64,000 nucleotides of DNA, taken from NCBI GenBank assembly GCA_021234155.1, contig JAJEKV010000013.1:308001-372000 (forward strand), in the 5' to 3' direction. Below are positions 32,461-43,855 of this stretch, piece after piece. The notes below the pieces were generated by a model that searched no databases, was not told the DNA's origin, and was given only the letters and a program-made list of their open reading frames with translations. The DNA comes from Isoetes taiwanensis. Lineage: Eukaryota; Streptophyta; Lycopodiopsida; Isoetales; Isoetaceae. The translations under genes and the position numbers were made by a program. Position 1 is the first letter of the stretch, and each line of letters starts with the position of its first letter.

Positions 32461-33996
32461 CGAAATGACTCCTTTAATTGTAATATATCTTTGAGGCATA
32501 TGCATAGCTTCCCATTGGGTGAAGATTTCAATAAAATGGTTTGCAAGATTAGGTTGTCGATGGATTAACCAGCCCAGGAAGGGCACATTTCGCGGGCTGG
32601 CTTTACCGTCACGTTAATGAATCATCATATACATACCAATGTATAGGATTTCGATCCTTTGTTGGCAGCCTTAGATGATACGTCATGACCCATTGATACG
32701 TCACCGGCGAAGGGAAGTCCAGGATTGACGGGGTACTCCGTAAGGCTAACCTGGCCCGGCTCAAAAAGTTTTTTATCTTTCCACCACGCCTCCATTGAAG
32801 CGGCATGTTATATAAGTTAACTAATGCATCGGAGCAAAGAGATAAGCTGCGGGAGTAACCACTTTCCCCTTATTACAGCAAACTGTCTTTTCCAGCGTTC
32901 AACGGTAGTCGGCAATATGTGCATCGTTTATTCCATGTACACATTGTGATGTTCGATGGTGCGCTCCTCGTAGCGGTGCGCGATTTGATGTGCGCGACGC
33001 CGCTGACCGAGTCGTCACTCACGCGCATTGGACGCCGGCTAGATATACGCATCACCTGCTGATGACTCGCTCGAGCAACTCCTCTGTTAATTAGCTAAGA
33101 TGTTTAGAAGTGGAGCGTGCCATGCATATCCCGGTATATCATTGTCGCAGGAGGCTAAGGTTGTCTTGGTTGATGTCCCTTCTTGCATGGTACCATACGA
33201 GTAGTTTCCGCCTTAATTTCTATATCTGTCCATTAGGTCACCGTCATGCTAGTCCTAGCTTCCTCTCTCAAAAAGCTAGCATACCATCTAATTGTCGTAT
33301 TATGCTCATATACCGCAACTATCGATGACCCTTAGAGTAGCTTCGCTTTCAATGTTTAAGCGTCACGCCTACATTTGAAACAAAGTCATTATCAACTCTA
33401 GTTGTGAGAAGATCCGCATATTTGCATATCCTTCCGTGCGCTTTCTACGGCGTGCTTTGTCCACTGCGCCCGGCTCAATCTAGCATACCCATTTCGAGCT
33501 ATATGTATTGCTGCTCACGCAACCATCGGTGACCCCTCGAGCAAAATTAAACTTCCATTGCTAGTTACGCGGTTTACCCGATGGTGGCTTCGTCTGCATT
33601 CCGGTTGTAGATGAGGTAACTCGCTGCTTTGATTCGCTATGCCTCCTATAGATTGATGTTCGTTTGGAGGGTATTCGTCTCGCTCTCCACGGACCACCTC
33701 TCGATAGCTTCACTCAAGTTTGTCACGGTAGCCCTGGTTCAAGATGTCGGTCGCGCCACCGCATAATCTGCTCTCAGAGTAGAACGGTGTTTTCTCCTAT
33801 GCGTCGGCTAGGCGATGTCTGCTTGCGGCTCTCTTGCCATTGCTGCCAAGTTTTGCATATCGTCTCACTGCACTCTGCGGCTCTATGTGGTTTCGTTGGT
33901 TGGATGTGTTACTCTCCCATATTCAATTCTTTGAACACCATTGTGATGCATAATGACATAGAAGAAAAACTACACATTTGTCTCCTTCAAGCATGA
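32461..33996. repeat. Segmental tandem duplication, copy 1
   Basis: Begins CGAAATGACTCCTTTAATTG and ends near TTTGTCTCCTTCAAGCATGA. It matches 34000-36115 in order: GTAATATATCTTTGAG, TGCATCGTTTATTCCATG, CTAAGATGTTT, GAGGCTAAGGTTGTCTTGGT, GAAGATCCGCATATTTGCAT, GGTTGTAGATGAGGTAACT, GACCACCTCTCGA, GCATAATGACATAGAAGAAA. Inside it, the segments around 33310, 33520 and 33695 (ATCGATGACCC, ATCGGTGACCCCTCGAG, GACCACCTCTCGATAGC) look like older 180-210 bp sub-repeats. No coding frame is conserved between copies. Confidence 0.85.
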
Positions 33997-33999
33997 CGC

Positions 34000-36115
34000 C
34001 GAAATGACTCCTTTATTGTAATATATCTTTGAGAGCATATACATACTTTCAGTGGCGAAGATTTCTAATAAATGAATTTACTTTTCGTCGAGGCGTCAGA
34101 TGGTTCCAACCAGGAAAGGAGCACACTGTAGGCTTCGCTTACCAAATGCGTTGTGAATCATCATATACATATACAATGTATGGGATTTCAGTGTCCTTTG
34201 TTGAAGCTTAGATGTCACGGCCGTGTCCTGCAAGCGAAAGGGAGTCCAGAGTTGACAAATTCTCCATCACGACCCAAGCTTGAAACAAAAGTTTTTATCT
34301 TTCTGCGGCGTGTTATGGGGTTAACTAGTAAGCGGGGCAAGGGAATGGCTGAAACTGCTCCCGCTCTATTACAACAAAACCCTATCTTTTTCGATGTTCA
34401 GCGGCCGAGATGCGGCAATATGTGCATCGTTTATTCCATGGCGCATTGTGGCGGATGTTGGAGCTAATTGCACTCCTCATATGTTTGTTGCGCGGGCCCA
34501 TTAAGAGCACCCTTGACCATAGCAGTCATCCTCCCACCTTTGCTTGCTTGCCGCACGTGGTTGTCGCTAATCCCATCTGCGCTGGTCGATATTTCATCCG
34601 AACAGCTCACTCTCATTGGTCAGCGGTGTTGTTAAAAAGCCGGATTTTAACCGCCAAATTATACTCTTAAAAACCCCTCACGTTTTTCTAAGCGTTTGCG
34701 ATATCGGGGTTATCAAAAATGTAAAAAAACCATTATCAATGCCTGAATTATTGACTTTCATTTTAGATTTTCTGAATCACAGCAAGCAGATTTTGGAACT
34801 ATGGCGCATGCGTAGAAACATCGCGGTGCATCAGAACCGGGGTTCACGGTTTTGCTCGATGAAGAAGGTTTTCTTTGCACCGTACAGGCGAGGAAGCGGT
34901 TCTGGCCAATCCGGCAGGTCAGCCAAGGGTAACTTTCCGTTCTTCTTCTTTTTACAATAATTTTTGTTTCGATTCATTTTCTGTATTGCCGAAGATCGGC
35001 CGCCATAAGTGATAATAAGCGGGGAGATGAACAAAGCCGTTCCATAGTACTTCAAATAATTCTTTTTACCTATATTCATTTCTCTTCTATCTACCTCTAG
35101 GCGCTGATATCGCTAAATCTTTATGTTAGTTGTTATAATATTAAGTGCGTATTCCTAAGATTTTAAAACAAAAACTTTCCGCTTTCACTTATTATACTAA
35201 AATATAGTATGCAAAATATTAACAACATTGTTGGTCGCTAAGATGTTTGAAATTTTGGGCGTTGCGCCATCACATATCGATTATATCTATTGTCAGAGGC
35301 TAAGGTTGTCTTGGTTGTCCCCTTCTTGCATGAGCTATATCACCGAGTAGTTTCGCGCCAAATTTCACCATATCTCTCATTAAGATCTCGTCGTACTTAG
35401 ATCCCTGGCTTCCTCCTCCAAGCTAGCATACCATCCTATTTGTGTGCGTATTATGCTCATGCGCAGCTATCGATGACCCCTTAGGTAGCTTCGCTTTCAA
35501 TGTTAAGCTGATGCAGCCTACATTTGAAACGAGTCATTTATCCCAACTCTGGTTAGAGAAGATCCGCATATTTGCATAATATCCTTTATTCGCTTTCTGA
35601 CGTGCGCATCCCTACCTTCGCTCAATCTAGCATACCAGCTGGGAAGCTATATGATGCGCTCACTGCGGCCATCGGTGACCCCTCGAAGAAATCCTTCCAT
35701 TGCTAGATTACTTACGGTTGCCTGATGAACCGGCGTCTACTCTAATTCGGTTGTAGATGAGGTAACTGCTGCCCGATTCGCTATGCCTCTGAATTGATGT
35801 TAGTTTTGAGTGGTCGTCTGCATCTCTCCTGCGGACCACCTCTCGAGTAGCTTCACTTTCGGTTGCAGCCCTGGATTTCAGAATCTTCGATTCTCACCCT
35901 TTATAATCTACTCTCGATAGAACAGGTGTTTTCTCTATCGTCGGCTAGGCGATGTCGCACACTCTCTTGCCATTGCTGCGCCCAAGTTTGCATATCGTCC
36001 TATTCCTCTGGCTCTGGTTTCGATTGGGTTCGATGGTATCTCCCACATCCAATTTTTCGAGATACCATTGCATAATGACATAGAAGAAAAACTTACGTTT
36101 GTCTCCTTCAGAAGC
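34000..36115. repeat. Segmental tandem duplication, copy 2 with extra block
   Basis: Matches copy 1 but is about 580 bp longer. Homology is lost near 34480 and resumes near 35235 (CGCTAAGATGTTTGA). The extra block (about 34480-35230) has no counterpart in copy 1 and no recognised content. The copies differ mostly by small indels. Confidence 0.8.
34480..35235. other. Block unique to duplication copy 2
   Basis: Present in copy 2 only. It contains a 114-residue frame at 34616-34960 with no recognised domain. No target duplication or inverted ends are evident, so insertion in copy 2 and deletion from copy 1 are both possible. Confidence 0.4.
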
Positions 36116-36299
36116 GTAACCACTCATATTTTCCGTATTAGCACTTTTGGGATGGACAAATGGATTTGGAATCCACCCGGCCGATTGTATTACTAACATA
36201 GTTCATTCATAATATATCTATATCTATCTAACATATACCAACATATATATATACACAAGTTGTGCTATGAGGGTACGTACAAATTAGGTAGAAGCCAAA

Positions 36300-37510
36300 A
36301 TGCGGTGCCATCCAGCGAGATCTATAAAGATTCTCAAGATTCTCCGAGGCTACAGAAAGATTTCCTGAATCTTTAAAGTTCCATCAGTAATGAGCATGTT
36401 CCCCAGGAATCGTGATTTCATAGGACGAGTTAGGTGGGGAGTCAAATTGTTAAAATCATCGCGATGAAGAGATTCTGTGAAAAGTTCAAGATTCCATAAA
36501 GATTCTACAGATACTCAAAAGATTTTATGAGGAATTCCCTTAGATTCCTTTGGATTCTTAAAAGTTTTTCTTGAGATTCTCCTAGATTCTCAAGGGTATC
36601 CTAAGATTCCTCAAAATTCATGTGGTTATTTGAGGGTTGCTGTGGGTTATATGAAGATCCCCGGTAGAACACATCTGGTGTCAAAGATTCCCCCTAGATC
36701 CTTAGTTCCCCTAAATTCCTAAAAGATTCCATAAACATTCCCTAGATTCTTGGGTTCTACAAAGATTCCCTAGATTTTCGAGGGATTGTAGAAGTTCATT
36801 TTAGATTCCCTAAAGTTCTATGTAGATTCTCCTAGATTCCTTAGTTCTATCGAGAGATTCACTGGGTTATACAGGATTCATAAAGATTCCCCTGGTTCTC
36901 AGAGCATTTTTGGGATTCTCTTGGATTTCGCATGTTCTTTTGATTCCCATAGATTGGGTTAAAGATTCTCTTGACGTTTTGCTTGAGTTCAAAGGATTAT
37001 CCAATTCCTCCTAGATTCCTTTAGATTCTTAAATATTCTCTTGAGATTCCCTTAGATTCCCAAAATATTATCATAAGATTCCTCTAGATTCTCTAAGATT
37101 CCATGTGATTCTTCACAAATTCCTAGATTTTAAAGAAGATTCTATGGGCAGCACCCTCTTGTCAAGATTCCCTTTAGATCCTTGGAATCTCACGCGAGAT
37201 TCCCTAAGATTCCATAAAGATCCTCTAGATTCTTAAGGTTCTATAAAGATTCCCCTAGATTTTTAGGAATTATTTGAAGATTAAGTTTAGATTCTAAGAT
37301 TCTATGTAGATTCTATGAGAATCCTTAAGATCTCTAGATTCCATCGAGATTTCCCTCGATTCTTAAACCTTTTGAAGGTTTCTTGGAACCCTAGATTCTT
37401 TTGAATTCCATAGATTCTTAAGATTCTCTTGAGATTCCACTTGATTTTATTATCTAATGTCTCTCAAATTCCTTAGATTCTATGAATATTCCCTAGATTA
37501 TCCAACATTG
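36300..37510 (+). repeat. GATTC-type degenerate array, module 1
   Basis: About 1.2 kb in which AGATTCC, TAGATTCCCT, AAGATTCTC and similar words follow each other every 10-25 bp, all in the GATTC orientation. The spacing is irregular, unlike a classical satellite. A rough consensus is TTAGATTCCCTTAGATTCTC. No coding frame survives. Confidence 0.85.
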
Positions 37511-38110
37511 CACGAAATGATGTCAAACCACTACTCATTAGAAAGCATTTGATGAGAGGAATCCAAAGCGTGGGTCTACTTTGATCGAACCTCCTTGCAT
37601 GAATAAAAAGTCGTTTGAAGCGTATAAAAAGAAGCCAAAAGCTTCATAATGAAAATTAATAAAGGATTACCACCTCACTATCTTTCATTAAATAAAGGGT
37701 GCCACCTCACCTCCTTTAATATAAAAAATTCTAACTTAATAAAAAATGAATGGCTAGGATTTATCCTCCCCTTTACGATCTAATGGTTAAGATTGGTTGC
37801 ACAAATCCCACACTTTGAAGAAGCTTCCTTGCACTTTCTTTTATAAAAAATTAAGAATATGATTTCTCCTCCCCTTTTGATCGACGGCTTGAAGACATGG
37901 TGCATGCCTGTGCATGCCCCCATCATATTTACATGTCCGTGACTCGCATGAGGTGTGACATCATGGCCTTCCATTTTCAATTGGACCCCGGTGGCATTAT
38001 CTCTATATAGCATGGGTACACATCAACTCACGGGACACATAGAATAATTTATAGTTAAATTAGCATCTCATTTATCATGTAAATTAGCACAGCTGAAAAA
38101 AATTCGAGAA
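37511..38110. repeat. Array spacer S, copy 1
   Basis: From AAATAAAGGGTGCCACCTCA (37691) through GAATGGCTAGGATTTATCCT, TGCATGCCCC, ATGGCCTTCCATTT and ATAGCATGG to CACATAGAATAA (38040) it matches 38820-39170 in order and orientation. The copies are clearly diverged, mainly by indels. Confidence 0.8.
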
Positions 38111-38199
38111 AACTATATTATCTTTAACGTAACTACGTAAAGAAATTCGGGGATGAAGGTGGGGCATATGGCATTGGATTCCTCTAAGCCGTAGTGAAT

Positions 38200-38775
38200 C
38201 AACGATACTCGTTTAGATAAATAGTGAGGGAATCTAGAGAATCTCGATAAAATTTGGGAATCTCTCGAGATCTTGGGAATCTTTAAGAATCTGGCGAATC
38301 TAAGCATCTTCGTGGGGTCTTTCACAGTCTGCATTGATGCTTTGTGTGGAATCTTGTGGAGTCTGGGGGATGTGCCCAGATCGGTCTGGGGAGGTGTACA
38401 TAATATCTACCAAGAGATGCAGAGTCTACATAAAATTATATATATAATCTTAAAGAATCTAGAGGAATCTTTGGGAATATTAAGCTTTTGTGGAATCTTG
38501 GGAGATCTTTCACGATGGATGTGTTTCTGCAGGGGAATCACTGTGGAGTCTCTATGGGATTTGGGAGGTCTACATAGAATCTTGGAGAATCTATAGATGG
38601 ACGTGGGTTAATCTTTTGAGGAATCTAGGGAAACTCTGAAGAATCTTAAAAGTCTATGAGAATTCTCAAGAAAAATATAAGAGGAATCTAAAGAGGGAAT
38701 CTTAAATTAATCTTAGAGAATCTAGAGAAATTTTCTAAGCGCGAAAATCTTAAGTAATCTTTATAGAATCATGGG
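38200..38775 (-). repeat. GATTC-type array, module 2, reversed orientation
   Basis: The same word in reverse complement: GGAATCTAGAGAATCTCG, TCTTAAAGAATCTAGAGGAA, GGAATCTTTGGGAAT. The strand of the motif switches relative to module 1 across spacer S. Confidence 0.85.
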
Positions 38776-38799
38776 TGTTTGGGAATTTGACTTGCTCCC

Positions 38800-39225
38800 T
38801 CGCTGGTACAATCCTTTATCTTTTCATTAAATAAAGGGTGCCTCCTTTAATGTAAAAAATTATAACTTAATAATAAAAATGAATGGCTAGGATTTATCCT
38901 CCTTTACTGATCTAATAGTTAGATTAGCGTTTGCACAAATCCGCTTTTGACTTCCTTACACCTTATAAAGGTGGGGGTAGCTGATTTCTTCATCACGGCG
39001 CGGTCAGGCGACGAGACGTAGTTGCCCTATGCATGCCCCATCATATTTCTATGTCCATGCATGACCTCTCCCGCGGGGTGGCGGCATCCATGGCCTTCCA
39101 TTTCCAATTGGACGGTGGCATTAATCTCTATATAGCATGGCTACATCCTTTCACGGGACGCATAGAATAATTTTATACGCCATATAATGATATACAAAGA
39201 AATTTATCGTCCTATGATGCATGTT
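38800..39225. repeat. Array spacer S, copy 2
   Basis: Diverged direct copy of 37680-38060 (see that entry), about 1.13 kb downstream of it. Confidence 0.8.
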
Positions 39226-39945
39226 AGGAGTTTAGCATGTTCCCTACGTCTGAAGTTCTTGTAAAGAAGAATCTCTTGAAATAAATTCATAGATTCTCTA
39301 AAATTCTACCAAAGGTTCTCTTAGAGGGTTGATGAGCATTTTCTCTAAATTTTATAAGATTCCCTCTAGATTCCATTAATTCCTAAATTCTCCAAAATTA
39401 TAGAATCCTTAGATTCTCTTAGATTCATTTAGATTTTTATCATATTGTCCTTGAACTGAGGGATTCTATAAAAGATTCGCATAGATACTCTAGATTTTAT
39501 CAACATTTTCTTAGATTCCCTTAGATTTTATGATTCCTTTAGATCCCCATTTATATTTTAAAGAAAAGATTCACTTAGGCTTGTAAATATTTTCCTGGGT
39601 CTCTTACATTTTATGGGATTTTCTTGCATTTATTAGACTATTACGGATTCCTTTACATTCTAGAACTTTTTAGAACATTAAGACTTTACGGAACATTCTA
39701 AGACTTTTCAATATATTCCACAAATTCCAAGGCATTATTTCCCTAGATTTCCTTACATTCATTAGATTCCCCTACATTCAGAACATTCTAAAACTTGCAT
39801 TAGAACAATTTGGAACTGCGGAAGGAATTTTCTTAAATCTCCCAGTTCTCTTATGTTCTAGAAGAAGATTCTACAACTTTCTAGAGCCTTCGAGAACATT
39901 CTAGAACCTTCTTGAACTAGCTAGAATGTTATAGTCTATTTATGT
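39226..39945 (+). repeat. GATTC-type array, module 3
   Basis: GATTC orientation. The right part changes to TTCTAGAAC-type words (CATTCTAGAACC, ACTTTCTAGAGCC). It is a diverged direct copy of module 4. Both start with AAGAATCTCTTGA, then AGATTCT, then CTCTTAGAGG, and both end in the TTCTAGAA-rich zone. Confidence 0.85.
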
Positions 39946-40460
39946 AGCCGGGAAAGTGCCCTTAAGTATATGTGTAAAATATTCATGGAGTCAATGCTTG
40001 GTCACAGTGGGTTAGAATGGGAATTTTGGGGGAGGTCAATAGCTGGGGTTGAATCCCCACCATGACACTAAAAGCCTTTTTCCTAAGGGATGAGCATTCA
40101 ACTTAGGCGTGGGATCTTGGACCTTTAGATCAAGGGTGAGATCTGTTACATATAATTCCCCAAAGCCATGTGCAGGTAGGATGTGTCCCAAAGCTTAGCG
40201 TGTGGATCTCAGGATAGGCAGTCGGGGATGAATCCTGGCATGGACTGGTGGGATGCAGGCATGTAGGCTGGAAGAGCAGGCTCCCCAGGTGCATTAGAGG
40301 TGGAGTATGCTTTGAGAGCCAGGTCGGATCTCGGGCGGTTGATTAGGATGGCCAGCGACAAAAACATGGAACATGTGGTGGAGTAAGTAGATAGATAGAT
40401 AGATAGATAGATAGGCGAAATTTTACTAAAATATCCTTTGTGGCAGCTGGTTCCGATTTT
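39946..40460. repeat. Array spacer T, copy 1, with (GATA)n
   Basis: Shares with 41260-41560, in order, AAGTATAT, TGGTTAGAATGGG-type words, GTTGAATC, GGATGAGCATTCAAC, TTACATATAATTCCC and ATGTGTCCCAAAGC. A simple (GATA)n tract lies at 40386-40414. Confidence 0.75.
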
Positions 40461-41259
40461 AGCATGTTCCTCTGATTGCAAGTTCCTCACCCTTTCCCCA
40501 TTCTAAAAAGAATCTCTTGAGAATACTTCCCAATTTTATAGATTACTCTAGATTCTACCAAGATTCTCTTAGAGGTTTAGGTGAAGATTTGCTCTAAATT
40601 TAATAAAAGATTCCATTAGATTCCCTTAGATTTTTATAAGGTTCCTTGCATTCCATGAGATTTACATGCTTAGATTCCATTAAAGATTTCCTCTTTCTCG
40701 AAGCTTCTATGAAGATCTGAATTCCCTTGTAGATCCCTTTAGATTTTTATGAGATTACCGGGTTCCCTTCCACGTGTAAGGATTCCAAAGAGATTATAAA
40801 GTTTACCTGAATTAGCAAGGGGTTTTAGAGTTTAAGCCAGTTTGATGTGAGTTCGCGGGTTGCAGTTTTGAGTTCGCCAGACTTTGTAAAATGTTTTCCT
40901 GGTTCTTCTTACCGGTTGTGATTTTCGTTAGATTCCCCTTACATTATCACGGATTGTTTTTTACATTCTAGAACTTTCTAAATTTCTAGAACTGCGGAAC
41001 GATACGAAACTTTCAAAACATCCACAGAGACTTTGCGGAGATATTTCCTATTCATACATTCAGAAGATTCCCCTACATTCTAGAAGAACTTATTAAGAAT
41101 AATTTGGGACTTTACTAAGGAAGGATTCTCTTCTAGAATTCCCCTAGATTCTCTTATATTCCAAACTTTTTAAGTGCAGGAACTTCTAGAACATTTTAGA
41201 GATTTCTAGAGCCTCCATAACGTGAACTAGCAGAACTATCTAGAATATTATACTTTATT
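40461..41259 (+). repeat. GATTC-type array, module 4
   Basis: GATTC orientation, copy of module 3. Its inverted counterpart is module 5: ATTCTACCAAGATTCTCTTA here corresponds, in reverse complement, to 43250-43285. Confidence 0.8.
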
Positions 41260-42560
41260 TCATCTTAATTAAACGATACGTTTAAGTATATTTGAAACAT
41301 ATGTTTTAAATGAATTAATGTTTGGGTTTGAGTGGTTAGAATGGGGGTTGGAGGAGGGTTAATGACTAAGGAGTTGAATCGACATGACATAAAATTTTAA
41401 AGAAACTTCCTTAGGATGAGCATTCAACATGGCCATTAGGATCTTGGAGCCCGTCGAATCGAGATCTCACCGTATAGTAACATGGTAGTAGGATCTATTA
41501 CATATAATTCCCAAAGCCATGTGGGCCGGAGTGTGATATGTGCCAAGCCACGTGACGTAGGATCACAGGATCGGCGGTAGAATCAAGAGGCTGCTGGGCG
41601 TAGAGATCTATTACATATAATTCCCAAAGGCATGTTTTAGTAGGATATGTCCCAAAGCAAGCGTGGTGAAGTAGGATCACGGCGGGGCCAAACCGGCAGG
41701 ATCAAATCAACACAGATGAGTAGGGTCGTTTACATATAATCCTCTTGAAACTCCCAAGCCATCACAGGCGTGGGACCGTCCCAGCCCGCACGTGAGCAGT
41801 AGGGTCTCGGATGGAGCTGATCCCGGACCCGTGCAGGATCTGGATCGAGCGATGGGAATCCAAGAACAACACAGTAGTAAGATCTATTACATATAATTCC
41901 CAAAGGCATGCAGTAGGATATGTCCCAAGCGGCGTGGCAGAGTAGGATCACCGGGCCCAGAGCGGCCGGGGGATCCGTCAACTTTGAGGCCCGTGGATGG
42001 TTTACATATAATCCCTACAAAAACTCCGGCCATGCGAGTGAGACCGTCCAACACGTGAGCGGTAGAGACCTGGGATGAACCCGATTAGAATCATGACCAA
42101 ACATAAGACATATATATGTTAGATAGATAGATAACATGTAGTGCATGTTTGTCCCCTAGTGTCGGGATCTAAATGACTGCTGACAGTGAGGACTATAGAC
42201 TTATATCTGATCCTGATTGATGATCTTGTCGTCGATTAAGAATCTAAACCATTGCTGAAAGTTTCCCTCGATGCCATCGCTTTTGAATTATATAATAGAC
42301 GGTTCCGATTGATGATCTGACGTCGATCCAGCTTGGCGCATGTCACCAGAACGATGAGCAGGGTGTATATGAATCTGCTTGGGTTCGGTGTTCTTGATCT
42401 TTTGATAGATCGATCAACCATCGCGTCAGCAGCTCGATACACATGACTTAGAGTATGTAAATAAAACTTTTAAAATTTTACATTTATTGGCGGGGGATTA
42501 GAACCTGATGCATTATTTTGACCCCTCATTCTATCCGCTAGGCCGAAGCATTGTTGCATG
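41260..42560. repeat. Array spacer T, copy 2, with ~115-bp tandem repeats
   Basis: TTACATATAAT occurs at about 41499, 41611, 41730, 41887 and 42002 (periods 112, 119, 157, 115). Each is followed by CCAAAGCCATG-like words, then ATGTCCCA and GTAGGATCAC. The unit first appears singly at 40146 in spacer T copy 1, so it was amplified only in copy 2. Two alternating unit types (CCCAAAGGC and CTCCCAAGCC) may form a higher-order unit. Confidence 0.75.
42495..42550 (-). mobile_element. Pol III A/B-box pair, SINE-like, in the array
   Basis: On the minus strand CGGCCTAGCGG (42545-42535) resembles an A box. GGTTCTAATCC (42505-42495) is one base off the B-box consensus, about 30 bp further on. Homologous to 43768-43815. 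Too short and ill-folded for a tRNA. Confidence 0.45.
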
Positions 42561-43330
42561 AATAGAATTATGTTTCCAAATGCTTGGGGTGTCTTCTAGT
42601 GAATGCAAAATGAGTATAGTGCGGCTGGTTCAAAGAGTTCTGTTGCGGAAGGCTTAATACAAAATCTTCTAGAAAGTTCCAAAATATTCTAGAAAGTTCT
42701 AGAATATAAGAGGAATCCCCAGAGTATTCTTCGAGAAAGTTCCAAGTGTTCCTATCAAGTTCTGAGTAAGTTCTGGAATAGCGGGAATCTGGGAATGTAG
42801 AGGTCAGGAAGTAACAAAAGTTCCAAGATGTTTTGAAAGTCTTAGAATGTTCGAGGAAAGTCTTAGAATGTTTCACAAAAAGTTTACAGAATGTAATCAG
42901 AAAGATAGCGGAATGCGAGAAAATCTCATAAAATGTGAGATGATCTAGAAAATGTTACAAGCCTAAAGGAATCTCTTAAAATGCAGGGGATCTAAGGAAA
43001 TCTTCATAAAACTCTAAAGAATTTAAGAAAATATTTGGTAAATCTTAGAGTATCTAGGGGAATCTTTATAGAATCTCTTTGAATCTCATATAATATGGCT
43101 CAGAATAATCTCCTGCATCCCAAAGAGACCTAAAAGGGAATCTAAGGATCTGGGGATCTTCACAGAATCTTAGAGAATCTATGGAAATCTAATGGATCTA
43201 GGGAATCTTGCAAAGGTAGAGAATCTACACTTGAAAACCTCTAAAGAGAACCTTAGGTAGAATCTTAGAGAATCTATGAATTTAGAGTATTCTCCAGGAA
43301 TAGCACACAGAATATGGGGCACGTGAACTT
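42561..43330 (-). repeat. GATTC-type array, module 5, inverted copy of module 4
   Basis: GAATC orientation. It starts with the TTCTAGAA zone (TTCTAGAAAGTTCCAAAATA at 42668) and ends with AACCTTAGGTAGAATCTTAG and AGAGTATTCTCCAGGAATAG, so the order of landmarks is the mirror of module 4. Modules 4 and 5 form an inverted repeat around about 41.9 kb. Confidence 0.8.
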
Positions 43331-43855
43331 TGCAAGACATGTGAAAACTCTTTTGTCGTAGGGGCGCATTAAATTTCTTGTATATATCGATCTATCTATC
43401 TATATACACTCATATATGTTCTTATATTCCCGGCTTATCCAGGAATTAAGTTCGAGAATCAGAAGCGGCTCATGTGGGTTGGAGTATCCCTCGGCCAGAT
43501 GGCATGGGAGTTTACATATATAGCTAGCACCATGTCTCCCTACGGTCCAATTGATTTGATCGGCAGAGTGATAAAACTCAAACTGACTCCATTGGCTTGG
43601 GACACCTCCTCTGATCCGATGGCTTTGAGAATTATGTAATGAATCCCTACTGACTCTATTGCTTTTATGGTGGGGTCTTTGACCGTTGATGATCTAAGAT
43701 CCTAAAGAGCTCATATTTGGATACTGGTTCCTTAAGGAAGGGCTTTTAAAATTTTTATGTTATTGGAGGATTCGAACCTTGATCATGGCCCCCACTTTAA
43801 CCACAGACCAAGCATTAATTCTATGAAAATTTATTTTTCAAATCTACTTAAGGGG
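43331..43855. repeat. Array spacer after module 5
   Basis: Contains GTAGGGGCGCATTAAATTTC and CTTGTATATAT at 43358, repeated at 44467 as GTAGGGGCGTATTAATTTCT. A (TCTA)n tract at 43389 mirrors the (GATA)n of spacer T. A second Pol III-like pair is at 43768-43815. Confidence 0.7.
43768..43815 (-). mobile_element. Exact Pol III B box, SINE-like, in the array
   Basis: On the minus strand GGTTCGAATCC (43778-43768) matches the B-box consensus exactly. TTGGTCTGTGG, about 30 bp upstream, is a poor A box. Flanking words match those around 42495-42550 (CTTTTAAAATTTT before, CAAGCATT and AATTCTATG after). Confidence 0.45.

Noticed and set aside
34616-34960. 114-residue frame as an organelle or bacterial gene
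   Set aside because: No recognisable domain, located in a block of unclear origin and not conserved in the sister copy.
43757-43830. tRNA gene candidate from the TTCGAATCC T-arm-like word
   Set aside because: The sequence is too short and has no acceptor stem or anticodon arm. Its homologue at 42.5 kb shows it is part of a repeat.
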